A stretch of 64,000 bases of DNA. It comes from Amaranthus tricolor. Lineage: Eukaryota; Streptophyta; Magnoliopsida; Caryophyllales; Amaranthaceae. How positions within the stretch are numbered: position 1 is the stretch's first letter; every line of letters starts with the position of its first letter. A program made the translations under genes and the position numbers. The notes under the pieces are model-generated. The model worked only from the letters and a program-made list of their open reading frames with translations, did no database searches and was not told the DNA's origin. Below are positions 1 to 15,700 of this stretch, in pieces. The DNA lies in assembly GCF_026212465.1 (NCBI RefSeq), contig NC_080059.1, forward strand, positions 25,745,292-25,809,291, in the 5' to 3' direction.

Positions 1-2539
1 TTCTTCATCGTTCATTCTTCTTTGATCATTGATCCTTGTTCATTCTTCATTGATCATTGATCCTTGTTCATTCTTCATCGTTCATTCGTCATTGATCATT
101 GATCCTTGTTCATTCTTCATCGTTCATTCTTCATTGATCATTGATCCTTGTTCATTCTTCATCGTTCATTCGTCATTGACCATTAATCCTTGTTCATTCT
201 TCATCGTTCATTCTTCATTGATCATTGATCCTTGTTCATTCTTCATCGTTCATTCTTCTTTGATCATTGATCCTTGTTCATTCTTTATTGATCATTGATC
301 CTTGTTCATTCTTCATCGTTCATTCTTCTTTGATCATTGATCCTTGTTCATTCTTCATTGATCATTGATCCTTGTTCATTCTTCATCGTTCATTCTTCAT
401 TGACCATTGATCCTTGTTCATTCTTCATCGTTCATTCTTCATTGACCATTAATCCTTGTTCATTCTTCATTGATCATTGTTCCTTGTTCATTCTTCATCG
501 TTCATTTTTCATTGATCATTGATCCTTGTTCATTCTTCATCGTTCATTCTTCATTGATCATTGATCCTTGTTCATTCTTCATCGTTCATTCGTCATTGAT
601 CATTGATCCTTGTTCATTCTTCATCGTTCATTCTTCATTGATCATTGATCCTTGTTCATTCTTCATCGTTCATTCGTCATTGATCATTGATCCTTGTTCT
701 TTCTTCATCGTTCATTCGTCATTGACCATTACTCCTTGTTCATTCTTCATCGTTCATTCTTCATTGATCATTGATCCTTGTTCATTCTTCATCGTTCATT
801 CTTCTTTGATCATTGATCCTTGTTCATTCTTCATTGATCATTGATCCTTGTTCATTCTTCATCGTTCATTCTTCATTGACCATTGATCCTTGTTCATTCT
901 TCATCGTTCATTCTTCATCGATCATTCTTCATTGATCATTGTTCCTTGTTCATTCTTCATCGTTCATTCTTCATTGATCATTGATCCTTGTTCATTCTTC
1001 ATCGTTCATTCTTCATTGATCATTGATCCTTGTTCATTCTTCATCGTTCATTCGTCATTGATCATTGATCCTTGTTCATTCTTCATCGTTCATTCGTCAT
1101 TGACCATTACTCCTTGTTCATTCTTCATCGTTCATTCTTCATTGATCATTGATCCTTGTTCATTCTTCATCGTTCATTCTTCTTTGATCATTGATCCTTG
1201 TTCATTCTTCATTGATCATTGATCCTTGTTCATTCTTCATCGTTCATTCTTCATTGACCATTGATCCTTGTTCATTCTTCATTGACCATTAATCCTTGTT
1301 CATTCTTCATCGATCATTCTTCATTGATCATTGTTCCTTGTTCATTCTTCATCGTTCATTCTTCATTGATCATTGATCCTTGTTCATTCTTCATCGTTCA
1401 TTCTTCATTGATCATTGATCCTTGTTCATTCTTCATCGTTCATTCGTCATTGATCATTGATCCTTGTTCATTCTTCATCGTTCATTCGTCATTGACCATT
1501 ACTCCTTGTTCATTCTTCATCGTTCATTCTTCATTGATCATTGATCCTTGTTCATTCTTCATCGTTCATTCGTCATTGATCATTGATCCTTATTCATTCT
1601 TCATCGTTCATTTTTCATTTACCATTGATCCTTGTTCATTCTTCATCGTTCATTCTTCATTGATCATTGATCCTTGTTCATTCTTCATCGTTCATTCGTC
1701 ATTGACCATTAATCCTTGTTCATTCTTCATCGTTCATTCTTCATTGATCATTGAACCTTGTTCATTCTTCATCGTTCATTCTTCTTTGATCATTGAACCT
1801 TGTTAATTCTTCATTGATCATTGATCCTTGTTCATTCTTCATCGTTCATTCGTCATTGATCATTGATCCTTGTTCATTCTTCATCGTTCATTCTTCATTG
1901 ACCATTGATCCTTGTTCATTCTTCATCGTTCATTCTTCATTGATCATTGATCCTTGTTCATTCTTCATCGTTCATTCGTCATTGATCATTGATCCTTGTT
2001 CATTCTTCATCGTTCATTCGTCATTGACCATTACTCCTTGTTCATTCTTCATCGTTCATTCTTCATTGATCATTGATCCTTGTTCATTCTTCATCGTTCA
2101 TTCTTCATTGATCATTGATCCTTGTTCATTCTTCATCGTTCATTCGTCATTGATCATTGATCCTTATTCATTCTTCATCGTTCATTTTTCATTTATCATT
2201 GATCCTTGTTCATTCTTCATCGTTCATTCTTCATTGATCATTGATCCTTGTTCATTCTTCATCGTTCATTCGTCATTGACCATTAATCCTTGTTCATTCT
2301 TCATCGTTCATTCTTCATTGATCATTGATCCTTGTTCATTCTTCATCGTTCATTCGTCATTGATCATTGATCCTTATTCATTCTTCATCGTTCATTTTTC
2401 ATTTATCATTGATCCTTGTTCATTCTTCATCGTTCATTCTTCATTGATCATTGATCCTTGTTCATTCTTCATCGTTCATTCGTCATTGACCATTACTCCT
2501 TGTTCATTCTTCATCGTTCATTCTTCATTGATCATTGAT

Positions 2540-5500
2540 CCTTGTTCATTCTTCATCGTTCATTCGTCATTGATCATTGATCCTTATTCATTCTTCATCG
2601 TTCATTTTTCATTTACCATTGATCCTTGTTCATTCTTCATCGTTCATTCTTCATTGATCATTGATCCTTGTTCATTCTTCATCGTTCATTCGTCATTGAT
2701 CATTGATCCTTGTTCATTCTTCATCGTTCATTCGTCATTGACCATTACTCCTTGTTCATTCTTCATCGTTCATTCTTCATTGATCATTGATCCTTGTTCA
2801 TTCTTCATCGTTCATTCGTCATTGATCATTGATCCTTATTCATTCTTCATCGTTCATTTTTCATTTACCATTGATCCTTGTTCATTCTTCATCGTTCATT
2901 CTTCATTGATCATTGATCCTTGTTCATTCTTCATCGTTCATTCGTCATTGACCATTAATCCTTGTTCATTCTGCATCGTTCATTCTTCATTGATCATTGA
3001 ACCTTGTTCATTCTTCATCGTTCATTCTTCTTTGATCATTGATCCTTGTTAATTCTTCATTGATCATTGATCATTGTTCATTCTTCATCGTTCATTCGTC
3101 ATTGATCATTGATCCTTGTTCATTCTTCATCGTTCATTCTTCATTGATCATTGATCCTTGTTCATTCTTCATCGTTCATTCGTCATTGATCATTGATCCT
3201 TGTTCATTCTTCATCGTTCATTCGTCATTGACCATTACTCCTTGTTCATTCTTCATCGTTCATTCTTCATTGATCATTGATCCTTGTTCATTCTTCATCG
3301 TTCATTCTTCTTTGATCATTGATCCTTGTTCATTCTTCATTGATCATTGATCCTTGTTCATTCTTCATCGTTCATTCTTCATTGACCATTGATCCTTGTT
3401 CATTCTTCATCGTTCATTCTTCATCGATCATTCTTCATTGATCATTGTTCCTTGTTCATTCTTCATCGTTCATTCTTCATTGATCATTGATCCTTGTTCA
3501 TTCTTCATCGTTCATTCTTCATTGATCATTGATCCTTGTTCATTCTTCATCGTTCATTCGTCATTGATCATTGATCCTTGTTCATTCTTCATCGTTCATT
3601 CGTCATTGACCATTACTCCTTGTTCATTCTTCATCGTTCATTCTTCATTGATCATTGATCCTTGTTCATTCTTCATCGTTCATTCGTCATTGATCATTGA
3701 TCCTTATTCATTATTCATCGTTCATTTTTCATTTATCATTGATCCTTGTTCATTATTCATCGTTCATTCTTCATTGATCATTGATCCTTGTTCATTCTTC
3801 ATCGTTCATTCGTCATTGACCATTAATCCTTGTTCATTCTTCATCGTTCATTCTTCATTGATCATTGATCCTTGTTCATTCTTCATCGTTCATTCGTCAT
3901 TGATCATTGATCCTTATTCATTCTTCATCGTTCATTTTTCATTTATCATTGATCCTTGTTCATTCTTCATCGTTCATTCTTCATTGATCATTGATCCTTG
4001 TTCATTCTTCATCGTTCATTCGTCATTGACCATTAATCCTTGTTCATTCTTCATCGTTCATTCTTCATTGATCATTGATCCTTGTTCATTCTTCATCGTT
4101 CATTCGTCATTGACCATTAATCCTTGTTCATTCTTCATCGTTCATTCTTCATTGATCATTGAACCTTGTTCATTCTTCATCGTTCATTCTTCTTTGATCA
4201 TTGATCCTTGTTCATTCTTCATTGATCATTGATCCTTGTTCATTCTTCATCGTTCATTCGTCATTGATCATTGATCCTTGTTCATTCTTCATCGTTCATT
4301 CGTAATTGATCATTGATCCTTGTTCATTCTTCATCGTTCATTCATCATTGACCATTAATCCTTGTTCATTCTTCATCGTTCATTCTTCATTGATCATTGA
4401 TCCTTGTTCATTTTTCATCGTTCATTCGTCATTGACCATTAATCCTTGTTCATTCTTCATCGTTCATTCTTCATTGATCATTGATCCTTGTTCATTCTTC
4501 ATCGTTCATTCTTCTTTGATCATTGATCCTTGTTCATTCTTCATTGATCATTGATCCTTGTTCATTCTTCATCGTTCATTCGTCATTGATCATTGATCCT
4601 TGTTCATTCTTCATCGTTCATTCGTCATTGATCATAGATCCTTGTTCATTCTTCATCGTTCATTCGTCATTGACCATTAATCCTTGTTCATTCTTCATCG
4701 TTCATTCTTCATTGATCATTAATCCTTGTTCATTCTTCATCGTTCATTCATCATTGACCATTAATCCTTGTTCATTCTTCATCGTTCATTCTGCATTGAT
4801 CATTGATCCTTGTTCATTCTTCATCGTTCATTCGTCATTGACCATTAATCCTTGTTCATTCTTCATCGTTCATTCTTCATTGATCATTGATCCTTGTTCA
4901 TTCTTCATCGTTCATTCTTCATTGATCATTGATCCTTGTTCATTCTTCATCGTTCATTCGTCATTGATCATTGATCCTTATTCATTCTTCATCGTTCATT
5001 TTTCATTTACCATTGATCCTTGTTCATTCTTCATCGTTCATTCTTCATTGATCATTGATCCTTGTTCATTCTTCATCGTTCATTCGTCATTGATCATTGA
5101 TCCTTGTTCATTCTTCATCGTTCATTCGTCATTGACCATTACTCCTTGTTCATTCTTCATCGTTCATTCTTCATTGATCATTGATCCTTGTTCATTCTTC
5201 ATCGTTCATTCGTCATTGATCATTGATCCTTATTCATTCTTCATCGTTCATTTTTCATTTACCATTGATCCTTGTTCATTCTTCATCGTTCATTCTTCAT
5301 TGATCATTGATCCTTGTTCATTCTTCATCGTTCATTCGTCATTGACCATTAATCCTTGTTCATTCTGCATCGTTCATTCTTCATTGATCATTGAACCTTG
5401 TTCATTCTTCATCGTTCATTCTTCTTTGATCATTGATCCTTGTTAATTCTTCATTGATCATTGATCATTGTTCATTCTTCATCGTTCATTCGTCATTGAT

Positions 5501-8500
5501 CATTGATCCTTGTTCATTCTTCATCGTTCATTCTTCATTGATCATTGATCCTTGTTCATTCTTCATCGTTCATTCGTCATTGATCATTGATCCTTGTTCA
5601 TTCTTCATCGTTCATTCGTCATTGACCATTACTCCTTGTTCATTCTTCATCGTTCATTCTTCATTGATCATTGATCCTTGTTCATTCTTCATCGTTCATT
5701 CTTCTTTGATCATTGATCCTTGTTCATTCTTCATTGATCATTGATCCTTGTTCATTCTTCATCGTTCATTCTTCATTGACCATTGATCCTTGTTCATTCT
5801 TCATCGTTCATTCTTCATCGATCATTCTTCATTGATCATTGTTCCTTGTTCATTCTTCATCGTTCATTCTTCATTGATCATTGATCCTTGTTCATTCTTC
5901 ATCGTTCATTCTTCATTGATCATTGATCCTTGTTCATTCTTCATCGTTCATTCGTCATTGATCATTGATCCTTGTTCATTCTTCATCGTTCATTCGTCAT
6001 TGACCATTACTCCTTGTTCATTCTTCATCGTTCATTCTTCATTGATCATTGATCCTTGTTCATTCTTCATCGTTCATTCGTCATTGATCATTGATCCTTA
6101 TTCATTATTCATCGTTCATTTTTCATTTATCATTGATCCTTGTTCATTCTTCATCGTTCATTCTTCATTGATCATTGATCCTTGTTCATTCTTCATCGTT
6201 CATTCGTCATTGACCATTAATCCTTGTTCATTCTTCATCGTTCATTCTTCATTGATCATTGATCCTTGTTCATTCTTCATCGTTCATTCGTCATTGATCA
6301 TTGATCCTTATTCATTCTTCATCGTTCATTTTTCATTTATCATTGATCCTTGTTCATTCTTCATCGTTCATTCTTCATTGATCATTGATCCTTGTTCATT
6401 CTTCATCGTTCATTCGTCATTGACCATTAATCCTTGTTCATTCTTCATCGTTCATTCTTCATTGATCATTGATCCTTGTTCATTCTTCATCGTTCATTCG
6501 TCATTGACCATTAATCCTTGTTCATTCTTCATCGTTCATTCTTCATTGATCATTGAACCTTGTTCATTCTTCATCGTTCATTCTTCTTTGATCATTGATC
6601 CTTGTTCATTCTTCATTGATCATTGATCCTTGTTCATTCTTCATCGTTCATTCGTCATTGATCATTGATCCTTGTTCATTCTTCATCGTTCATTCGTAAT
6701 TGATCATTGATCCTTGTTCATTCTTCATCGTTCATTCATCATTGACCATTAATCCTTGTTCATTCTTCATCGTTCATTCTTCATTGATCATTGATCCTTG
6801 TTCATTTTTCATCGTTCATTCGTCATTGACCATTAATCCTTGTTCATTCTTCATCGTTCATTCTTCATTGATCATTGATCCTTGTTCATTCTTCATCGTT
6901 CATTCTTCTTTGATCATTGATCCTTGTTCATTCTTCATTGATCATTGATCCTTGTTCATTCTTCATCGTTCATTCGTCATTGATCATTGATCCTTGTTCA
7001 TTCTTCATCGTTCATTCGTCATTGATCATAGATCCTTGTTCATTCTTCATCGTTCATTCGTCATTGACCATTAATCCTTGTTCATTCTTCATCGTTCATT
7101 CTTCATTGATCATTAATCCTTGTTCATTCTTCATCGTTCATTCATCATTGACCATTAATCCTTGTTCATTCTTCATCGTTCATTCTGCATTGATCATTGA
7201 TCCTTGTTCATTCTTCATCGTTCATTCGTCATTGACCATTAATCCTTGTTCATTCTTCATCGTTCATTCTTCATTGATCATTGATCCTTGTTCATTCTTC
7301 ATCGTTCATTCTTCATTGATCATTGATCCTTGTTCATTCTTCATCGTTCATTCGTCATTGATCATTGATCCTTATTCATTCTTCATCGTTCATTTTTCAT
7401 TTACCATTGATCCTTGTTCATTCTTCATCGTTCATTCTTCATTGATCATTGATCCTTGTTCATTCTTCATCGTTCATTCGTCATTGATCATTGATCCTTG
7501 TTCATTCTTCATCGTTCATTCGTCATTGACCATTACTCCTTGTTCATTCTTCATCGTTCATTCTTCATTGATCATTGATCCTTGTTCATTCTTCATCGTT
7601 CATTCGTCATTGATCATTGATCCTTATTCATTCTTCATCGTTCATTTTTCATTTACCATTGATCCTTGTTCATTCTTCATCGTTCATTCTTCATTGATCA
7701 TTGATCCTTGTTCATTCTTCATCGTTCATTCGTCATTGACCATTAATCCTTGTTCATTCTGCATCGTTCATTCTTCATTGATCATTGAACCTTGTTCATT
7801 CTTCATCGTTCATTCTTCTTTGATCATTGATCCTTGTTAATTCTTCATTGATCATTGATCCTTGTTCATTCTTCATCGTTCATTCGTCATTGATCATTGA
7901 TCCTTGTTCATTCTTCATCGTTCATTCTTCATTGATCATTGATCCTTGTTCATTCTTCATCGTTCATTCGTCATTGATCATTGATCCTTGTTCATTCTTC
8001 ATCGTTCATTCGTCATTGACCATTACTCCTTGTTCATTCTTCATCGTTCATTCTTCATTGATCATTGATCCTTGTTCATTCTTCATCGTTCATTCTTCTT
8101 TGATCATTGATCCTTGTTCATTCTTCATTGATCATTGATCCTTGTTCATTCTTCATCGTTCATTCTTCATTGACCATTGATCCTTGTTCATTCTTCATCG
8201 TTCATTCTTCATCGATCATTCTTCATTGATCATTGTTCCTTGTTCATTCTTCATCGTTAATTCTTCATTGATCATTGATCCTTGTTCATTCTTCATCGTT
8301 CATTCTTCATTGATCATTGATCCTTGTTCATTCTTCATCGTTCATTCGTCATTGATCATTGATCCTTGTTCATTCTTCATCGTTCATTCGTCATTGACCA
8401 TTACTCCTTGTTCATTCTTCATCGTTCATTCTTCATTGATCATTGATCCTTGTTCATTCTTCATCGTTCATTCGTCATTGATCATTGATCCTTATTCATT

Positions 8501-9700
8501 ATTCATCGTTCATTTTTCATTTATCATTGATCCTTGTTCATTCTTCATCGTTCATTCTTCATTGATCATTGATCCTTGTTCATTCTTCATCGTTCATTCG
8601 TCATTGACCATTAATCCTTGTTCATTCTTCATCGTTCATTCTTCATTGATCATTGATCCTTGTTCATTCTTCATCGTTCATTCGTCATTGATCATTGATC
8701 CTTATTCATTCTTCATCGTTCATTTTTCATTTATCATTGATCCTTGTTCATTCTTCATCGTTCATTCTTCATTGATCATTGATCCTTGTTCATTCTTCAT
8801 CGTTCATTCGTCATTGACCATTAATCCTTGTTCATTCTTCATCGTTCATTCTTCATTGATCATTGATCCTTGTTCATTCTTCATCGTTCATTCGTCATTG
8901 ACCATTAATCCTTGTTCATTCTTCATCGTTCATTCTTCATTGATCATTGAACCTTGTTCATTCTTCATCGTTCATTCTTCTTTGATCATTGATCCTTGTT
9001 CATTCTTCATTGATCATTGATCCTTGTTCATTCTTCATCGTTCATTCGTCATTGATCATTGATCCTTGTTCATTCTTCATCGTTCATTCGTAATTGATCA
9101 TTGATCCTTGTTCATTCTTCATCGTTCATTCATCATTGACCATTAATCCTTGTTCATTCTTCATCGTTCATTCTTCATTGATCATTGATCCTTGTTCATT
9201 TTTCATCGTTCATTCGTCATTGACCATTAATCCTTGTTCATTCTTCATCGTTCATTCTTCATTGATCATTGATCCTTGTTCATTCTTCATCGTTCATTCT
9301 TCTTTGATCATTGATCCTTGTTCATTCTTCATTGATCATTGATCCTTGTTCATTCTTCATCGTTCATTCGTCATTGATCATTGATCCTTGTTCATTCTTC
9401 ATCGTTCATTCGTCATTGATCATAGATCCTTGTTCATTCTTCATCGTTCATTCGTCATTGACCATTAATCCTTGTTCATTCTTCATCGTTCATTCTTCAT
9501 TGATCATTGATCCTTGTTCATTCTTCATCGTTCATTCATCATTGACCATTAATCCTTGTTCATTCTTCATCGTTCATTCTGCATTGATCATTGATCCTTG
9601 TTCATTCTTCATCGTTCATTCGTCATTGACCATTAATCCTTGTTCATTCTTCATCGTTCATTCTTCATTGATCATTGATCCTTGTTCATTCTTCATCGTT
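2540..9700. repeat. Higher-order repeat, 2,394-bp unit, about three copies
   Basis: The same ordered series of monomer variants recurs at a fixed offset of 2,394 bp (57 monomers of 42 bp). The open frames starting at 3,039, 5,433 and 7,827 are spaced by exactly this amount, as are those at 3,396/5,790/8,184 and 4,306/6,700/9,094. Rare private variants such as TTCTGCATCG (for example near 2,970, 5,364 and 7,758) recur at the same phase. The outer limits are approximate because the flanks are also satellite. Confidence 0.9.
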
Positions 9701-12700
9701 CATTCTTCTTTGATCATTGATCCTTGTTCATTCTTCATTGATCATTGATCCTTGTTCATTCTTCATCGTTCATTCTTCATTGACCATTGATCCTTGTTCA
9801 TTCTTCATCGTTCATTCTTCATTGACCATTAATCCTTGTTCATTCTTCATTGATCATTGTTCCTTGTTCATTCTTCATCGTTCATTCTTCATTGATCATT
9901 GATCCTTGTTCATTCTTCATCGTTCATTCTTCATTGATCATTGATCCTTGTTCATTCTTCATCGTTCATTCGTCATTGATCATTGGTCCTTGTTCATTCT
10001 TCATCGTTCATTCGTCATTGACCATTACTCCTTGTTCATTCTTCATCGTTCATTCTTCATTGATCATTGATCATTGATCCTTGTTCATTCTTCATCGTTC
10101 ATTCGTCATTGATCATTGATCCTTATTCATTCTTCATCGTTCATTTTTCATTTACCATTGATCCTTGTTCATTCTTCATCGTTCATTCTTCATTGATCAT
10201 TGATCCTTGTTCATTCTTCATCGTTCATTCGTCATTGACCATTAATCCTTGTTCATTCTTCATTGATCATTGATCCTTGTTCATTCTTCATCGTTCATTC
10301 GTCATTGACCATTAATCCTTGTTCATTCTTCATCGTTCATTCTTCATTGATCATTGAACCTTGTTCATTCTTCATCGTTCATTCTTCTTTGATCATTGAT
10401 CCTTGTTCATTCTTCATTGATCATTGATCCTTGTTCATTCTTCATCGTTCATTCGTCATTGATCATTGATCCTTGTTCATTCTTCATCGTTCATTCTTCA
10501 TTGATCATTGATCCTTGTTCATTCTTCATCGTTCATTCGTCATTGATCATTGATCCTTGTTCCTTCTTCATTGTTCATTCGTCATTGACCATTACTCCTT
10601 GTTCATTCTTCATCGTTCATTCTTCATTGATCATTGATCCTTGTTCATTCTTCATCGTTCATTCTTCTTTGATCATTGATCCTTGTTCATTCTTCATTGA
10701 TCATTGATCCTTGTTCATTCTTCATCGTTCATTCTTCATTGACCATTGATCCTTGTTCATTCTTCATCGTTCATTCTTCATTGACCATTAATCCTTGTTC
10801 ATTCTTCATCGATCATTCTTCATTGATCATTGTTCCTTGTTCATTCTTCATCGTTCATTCTTCATTGATCATTGATCCTTGTTCATTCTTCATCGTTCAT
10901 TCTTCATTGATCATTGATCCTTGTTCATTCTTCATCGTTCATTCGTCATTGATCATTGATCCTTGTTCATTCTTCATCGTTCATTCGTCATTGACCATTA
11001 CTCCTTGTTCATTCTTCATCGTTCATTCTTCATTGATCATTGATCCTTGTTCATTCTCCATCGTTCATTCGTCATTGATCATTGATCCTTATTCATTCTT
11101 CATCGTTCATTTTTCATTTATCATTGATTCTTGTTCATTCTTCATCGTTCATTCTTCATTGATCATTGATCCTTGTTCATTCTTCATCGTTCATTCGTCA
11201 TTGACCATTAATCCTTGTTCATTCTTCATCGTTCATTCTTCATTGATCATTGATCCTTGTTCATTCTTCATCGTTCATTCGTCATTGACCATTAATCCTT
11301 GTTCATTCTTCATCGTTCATTCTTCATTGATCATTGAACCTTGTTCATTCTTCATCGTTCATTCTTCTTTGATCATTGATCCTTGTTCATTCTTCATTGA
11401 TCATTGATCCTTGTTCATTCTTCATCGTTCATTCGTCATTGAACATTGATCCTTGTTCATTCTTCATCGTTCATTCTTCATTGATCATTGATCCTTGTTC
11501 ATTCTTCATCGTTCATTCGTCATTGATCATTGATCCTTGTTCATTCTTCATCGTTCATTCGTCATTGATCATTGATCCTTGTTCATTCTTCATCGTTCAT
11601 TCGTCATTGACCATTACTCCTTGTTCATTCTTCATCGTTCATTCTTCATTGATCATTGATCCTTGTTCATTCTTCATCGTTCATTCTTCTTTGATCATTG
11701 ATCCTTGTTCATTCTTCATTGATCATTGATCCTTGTTCATTCTTCATCGTTCATTCTTCTTTGATCATTGATCCTTGTTCATTCTTCATTGATCATTGAT
11801 CCTTGTTCATTCTTCATCGTTCATTCTTCATTGATCATTGATCCTTGTTCATTCTTCATCGTTCATTCGTCATTGATCATTGATCCTTATTCATTCTTCA
11901 TCGTTCATTTTTCATTTATCATTGATCCTTGTTCATTCTTCATCGTTCATTCTTCATTGATCATTGATCATTGATCCTTGTTCATTCTTCATCGTTCATT
12001 CGTCATTGACCATTAATCCTTGTTCATTCTTCATCGTTCATTCTTCATTGATCATTGATCCTTGTTCATTCTTCATCGTTCATTCGTCATTGATCATTGA
12101 TCCTTATTCATTCTTCATCGTTCATTTTTCATTTATCATTGATCCTTGTTCATTCTTCATCGTTCATTCTTCATTGATCATTGATCGTTGTTCATTCTTC
12201 ATCGTTCATTCTTCATTGATCATTGATCCTTGTTCATTCTTCATCGTTCATTCGTCATTGACCATTAATCCTTGTTCATTCTTCATCGTTCATTCTTCAT
12301 TGATCATTGATCCTTGTTCATTCTTCATCGTTCATTCGTCATTGACCATTAATCCTTGTTCATTCTTCATCGTTCATTCTTCATTGATCATTGAACCTTG
12401 TTCATTCTTCATCGTTCATTCTTCTTTGATCATTGATCCTTGTTCATTCTTCATTGATCATTGATCCTTGTTCATTCTTCATCGTTCATTCGTCATTGAT
12501 CATTGATCCTTGTTCATTCTTCATCGTTCATTCGTAATTGATCATTGATCCTTGTTCATTCTTCATCGTTCATTCATCATTGACCATTAATCCTTGTTCA
12601 TTCTTCATCGTTCATTCTTCATTGATCATTGATCCTTGTTCATTTTTCATCGTTCATTCGTCATTGACCATTAATCCTTGTTCATTCTTCATCGTTCATT

Positions 12701-15700
12701 CTTCATTGATCATTGATCCTTGTTCATTCTTCATGGTTCATTCTTCTTTGATCATTGATCCTTGTTCATTCTTCATTGATCATTGATCCTTGTTCATTCT
12801 TCATCGTTCATTCGTCATTGAACATTGATCCTTGTTCATTCTTCATCGTTCATTCGTCATTGATCATAGATCCTTGTTCATTCTTCATCGTTCATTCGTC
12901 ATTGACCATTAATCCTTGTTCATTCTTCATCGTTCATTCTTCATTGATCATTGATCCTTGTTCATTCTTCATCGTTCATTCATCATTGACCATTAATCCT
13001 TGTTCATTCTTCATCGTTCATTCTGCATTGATCATTGATCCTTGTTCATTCTTCATCGTTCATTCGTCATTGACCATTAATCCTTGTTCATTCTTCATCG
13101 TTCATTCTTCATTGATCATTGATCCTTGTTCATTCTTCATCGTTCATTCTTCTTTGATCATTGATCCTTGTTCATTCTTCATTGATCATTGATCCTTGTT
13201 CATTCTTCATCGTTCATTCTTCATTGACCATTGATCCTTGTTCATTCTTCATCGTTCATTCTTTATTGACCATTAATCCTTGTTCATTCTTCATTGATCA
13301 TTGTTCCTTGTTCATTCTTCATCGTTCATTCTTCATTGATCATTGATCCTTGTTCATTCTTCATCGTTCATTCTTCATTGATCATTGATCCTTGTTCATT
13401 CTTCATCGTTCATTCGTCATTGATCATTGATCCTTGTTCATTCTTCATCGTTCATTCGTCATTGACCATTACTCCTTGTTCATTCTTCATCGTTCATTCT
13501 TCATTGATCATTGATCCTTGTTCATTCTTCATCGTTCATTCGTCATTGATCATTGATCCTTATTCATTCTTCATCGTTCATTTTTCATTTACCATTGATC
13601 CTTGTTCATTCTTCATCGTTCATTCTTCATTGATCATTGATCCTTGTTCATTCTTCATCGTTCATTCGTCATTGACCATTAATCCTTGTTCATTCTTCAT
13701 TGATCATTGATCCTTGTTCATTCTTCATCGTTCATTCGTCATTGACCATTAATCCTTGTTCATTCTTCATCGTTCATTCTTCATTGATCATTGAACCTTG
13801 TTCATTCTTCATCGTTCATTCTTCTTTGATCATTGATCCTTGTTCATTCTTCATTGATCATTGATCCTTGTTCATTCTTCATCGTTCATTCGTCATTGAT
13901 CATTGATCCTTGTTCATTCTTCATCGTTCATTCTTCATTGATCATTGATCCTTGTTCATTCTTCATCGTTCATTCGTCATTGATCATTGATCCTTGTTCA
14001 TTCTTCATCGTTCATTCGTCATTGACCATTACTCCTTGTTCATTCTTCATCGTTCATTCTTCATTGATCATTGATCCTTGTTCATTCTTCATCGTTCATT
14101 CTTCATTGATCATTGATCCTTGTTCATTCTTCATCGTTCATTCGTCATTGATCATTGATCCTTGTTCATTCTTCATCGTTCATTCGTCATTGACCATTAC
14201 TCCTTGTTCATTCTTCATCGTTCATTCTTCATTGATCATTGATCCTTGTTCATTCTTCATCGTTCATTCGTCATTGATCATTGATCCTTATTCATTCTTC
14301 ATCGTTCATTTTTCATTTATCATTGATTCTTGTTCATTCTTCATCGTTCATTCTTCATTGATCATTGATCCTTGTTCATTCTTCATCGTTCATTCGTCAT
14401 TGACCATTAATCCTTGTTCATTCTTCATCGTTCATTCTTCATTGATCATTGATCCTTGTTCATTCTTCATCGTTCATTCGTCATTGACCATTAATCCTTG
14501 TTCATTCTTCATCGTTCATTCTTCATTGATCATTGAACCTTGTTCATTCTTCATCGTTCATTCTTCATTGATCATTGATCCTTGTTCATTCTTCATCGTT
14601 CATTCTTCATTGATCATTGATCCTTGTTCATTCTTCATCGTTCATTCGTCATTGATCATTGATCCTTGTTCATTCTTCATCGTTCATTCGTCATTGACCA
14701 TTACTCCTTGTTCATTCTTCATCGTTCATTCTTCATTGATCATTGATCCTTGTTCATTCTTCATCGTTCATTCGTCATTGATCATTGATCCTTATTCATT
14801 CTTCATCGTTCATTTTTCATTTACCATTGATCCTTGTTCATTCTTCATCGTTCATTCTTCATTGATCATTGATCCTTGTTCATTCTTCATCGTTCATTCG
14901 TCATTGACCATTAATCCTTGTTCATTCTTCATTGATCATTGATCCTTGTTCATTCTTCATCGTTCATTCGTCATTGACCATTAATCCTTGTTCATTCTTC
15001 ATCGTTCATTCTTCATTGATCATTGAACCTTGTTCATTCTTCATCGTTCATTCTTCTTTGATCATTGATCCTTGTTCATTCTTCATTGATCATTGATCCT
15101 TGTTCATTCTTCATCGTTCATTCGTCATTGATCATTGATCCTTGTTCATTCTTCATCGTTCATTCTTCATTGATCATTGATCCTTGTTCATTCTTCATCG
15201 TTCATTCGTCATTGATCATTGATCCTTGTTCATTCTTCATCGTTCATTCGTCATTGACCATTACTCCTTGTTCATTCTTCATCGTTCATTCTTCATTGAT
15301 CATTGATCCTTGTTCATTCTTCATCGTTCATTCTTCTTTGATCATTGATCCTTGTTCATTCTTCATTGATCATTGATCCTTGTTCATTCTTCATCGTTCA
15401 TTCTTCATTGACCATTGATCCTTGTTCATTCTTCATCGTTCATTCTTCATTGACCATTAATCCTTGTTCATTCTTCATCGATCATTCTTCATTGATCATT
15501 GTTCCTTGTTCATTCTTCATCGTTCATTCTTCATTGATCATTGATCCTTGTTCATTCTTCATCGTTCATTCTTCATTGATCATTGATCCTTGTTCATTCT
15601 TCATCGTTCATTCGTCATTGATCATTGATCCTTGTTCATTCTTCATCGTTCATTCGTCATTGACCATTACTCCTTGTTCATTCTTCATCGTTCATTCTTC

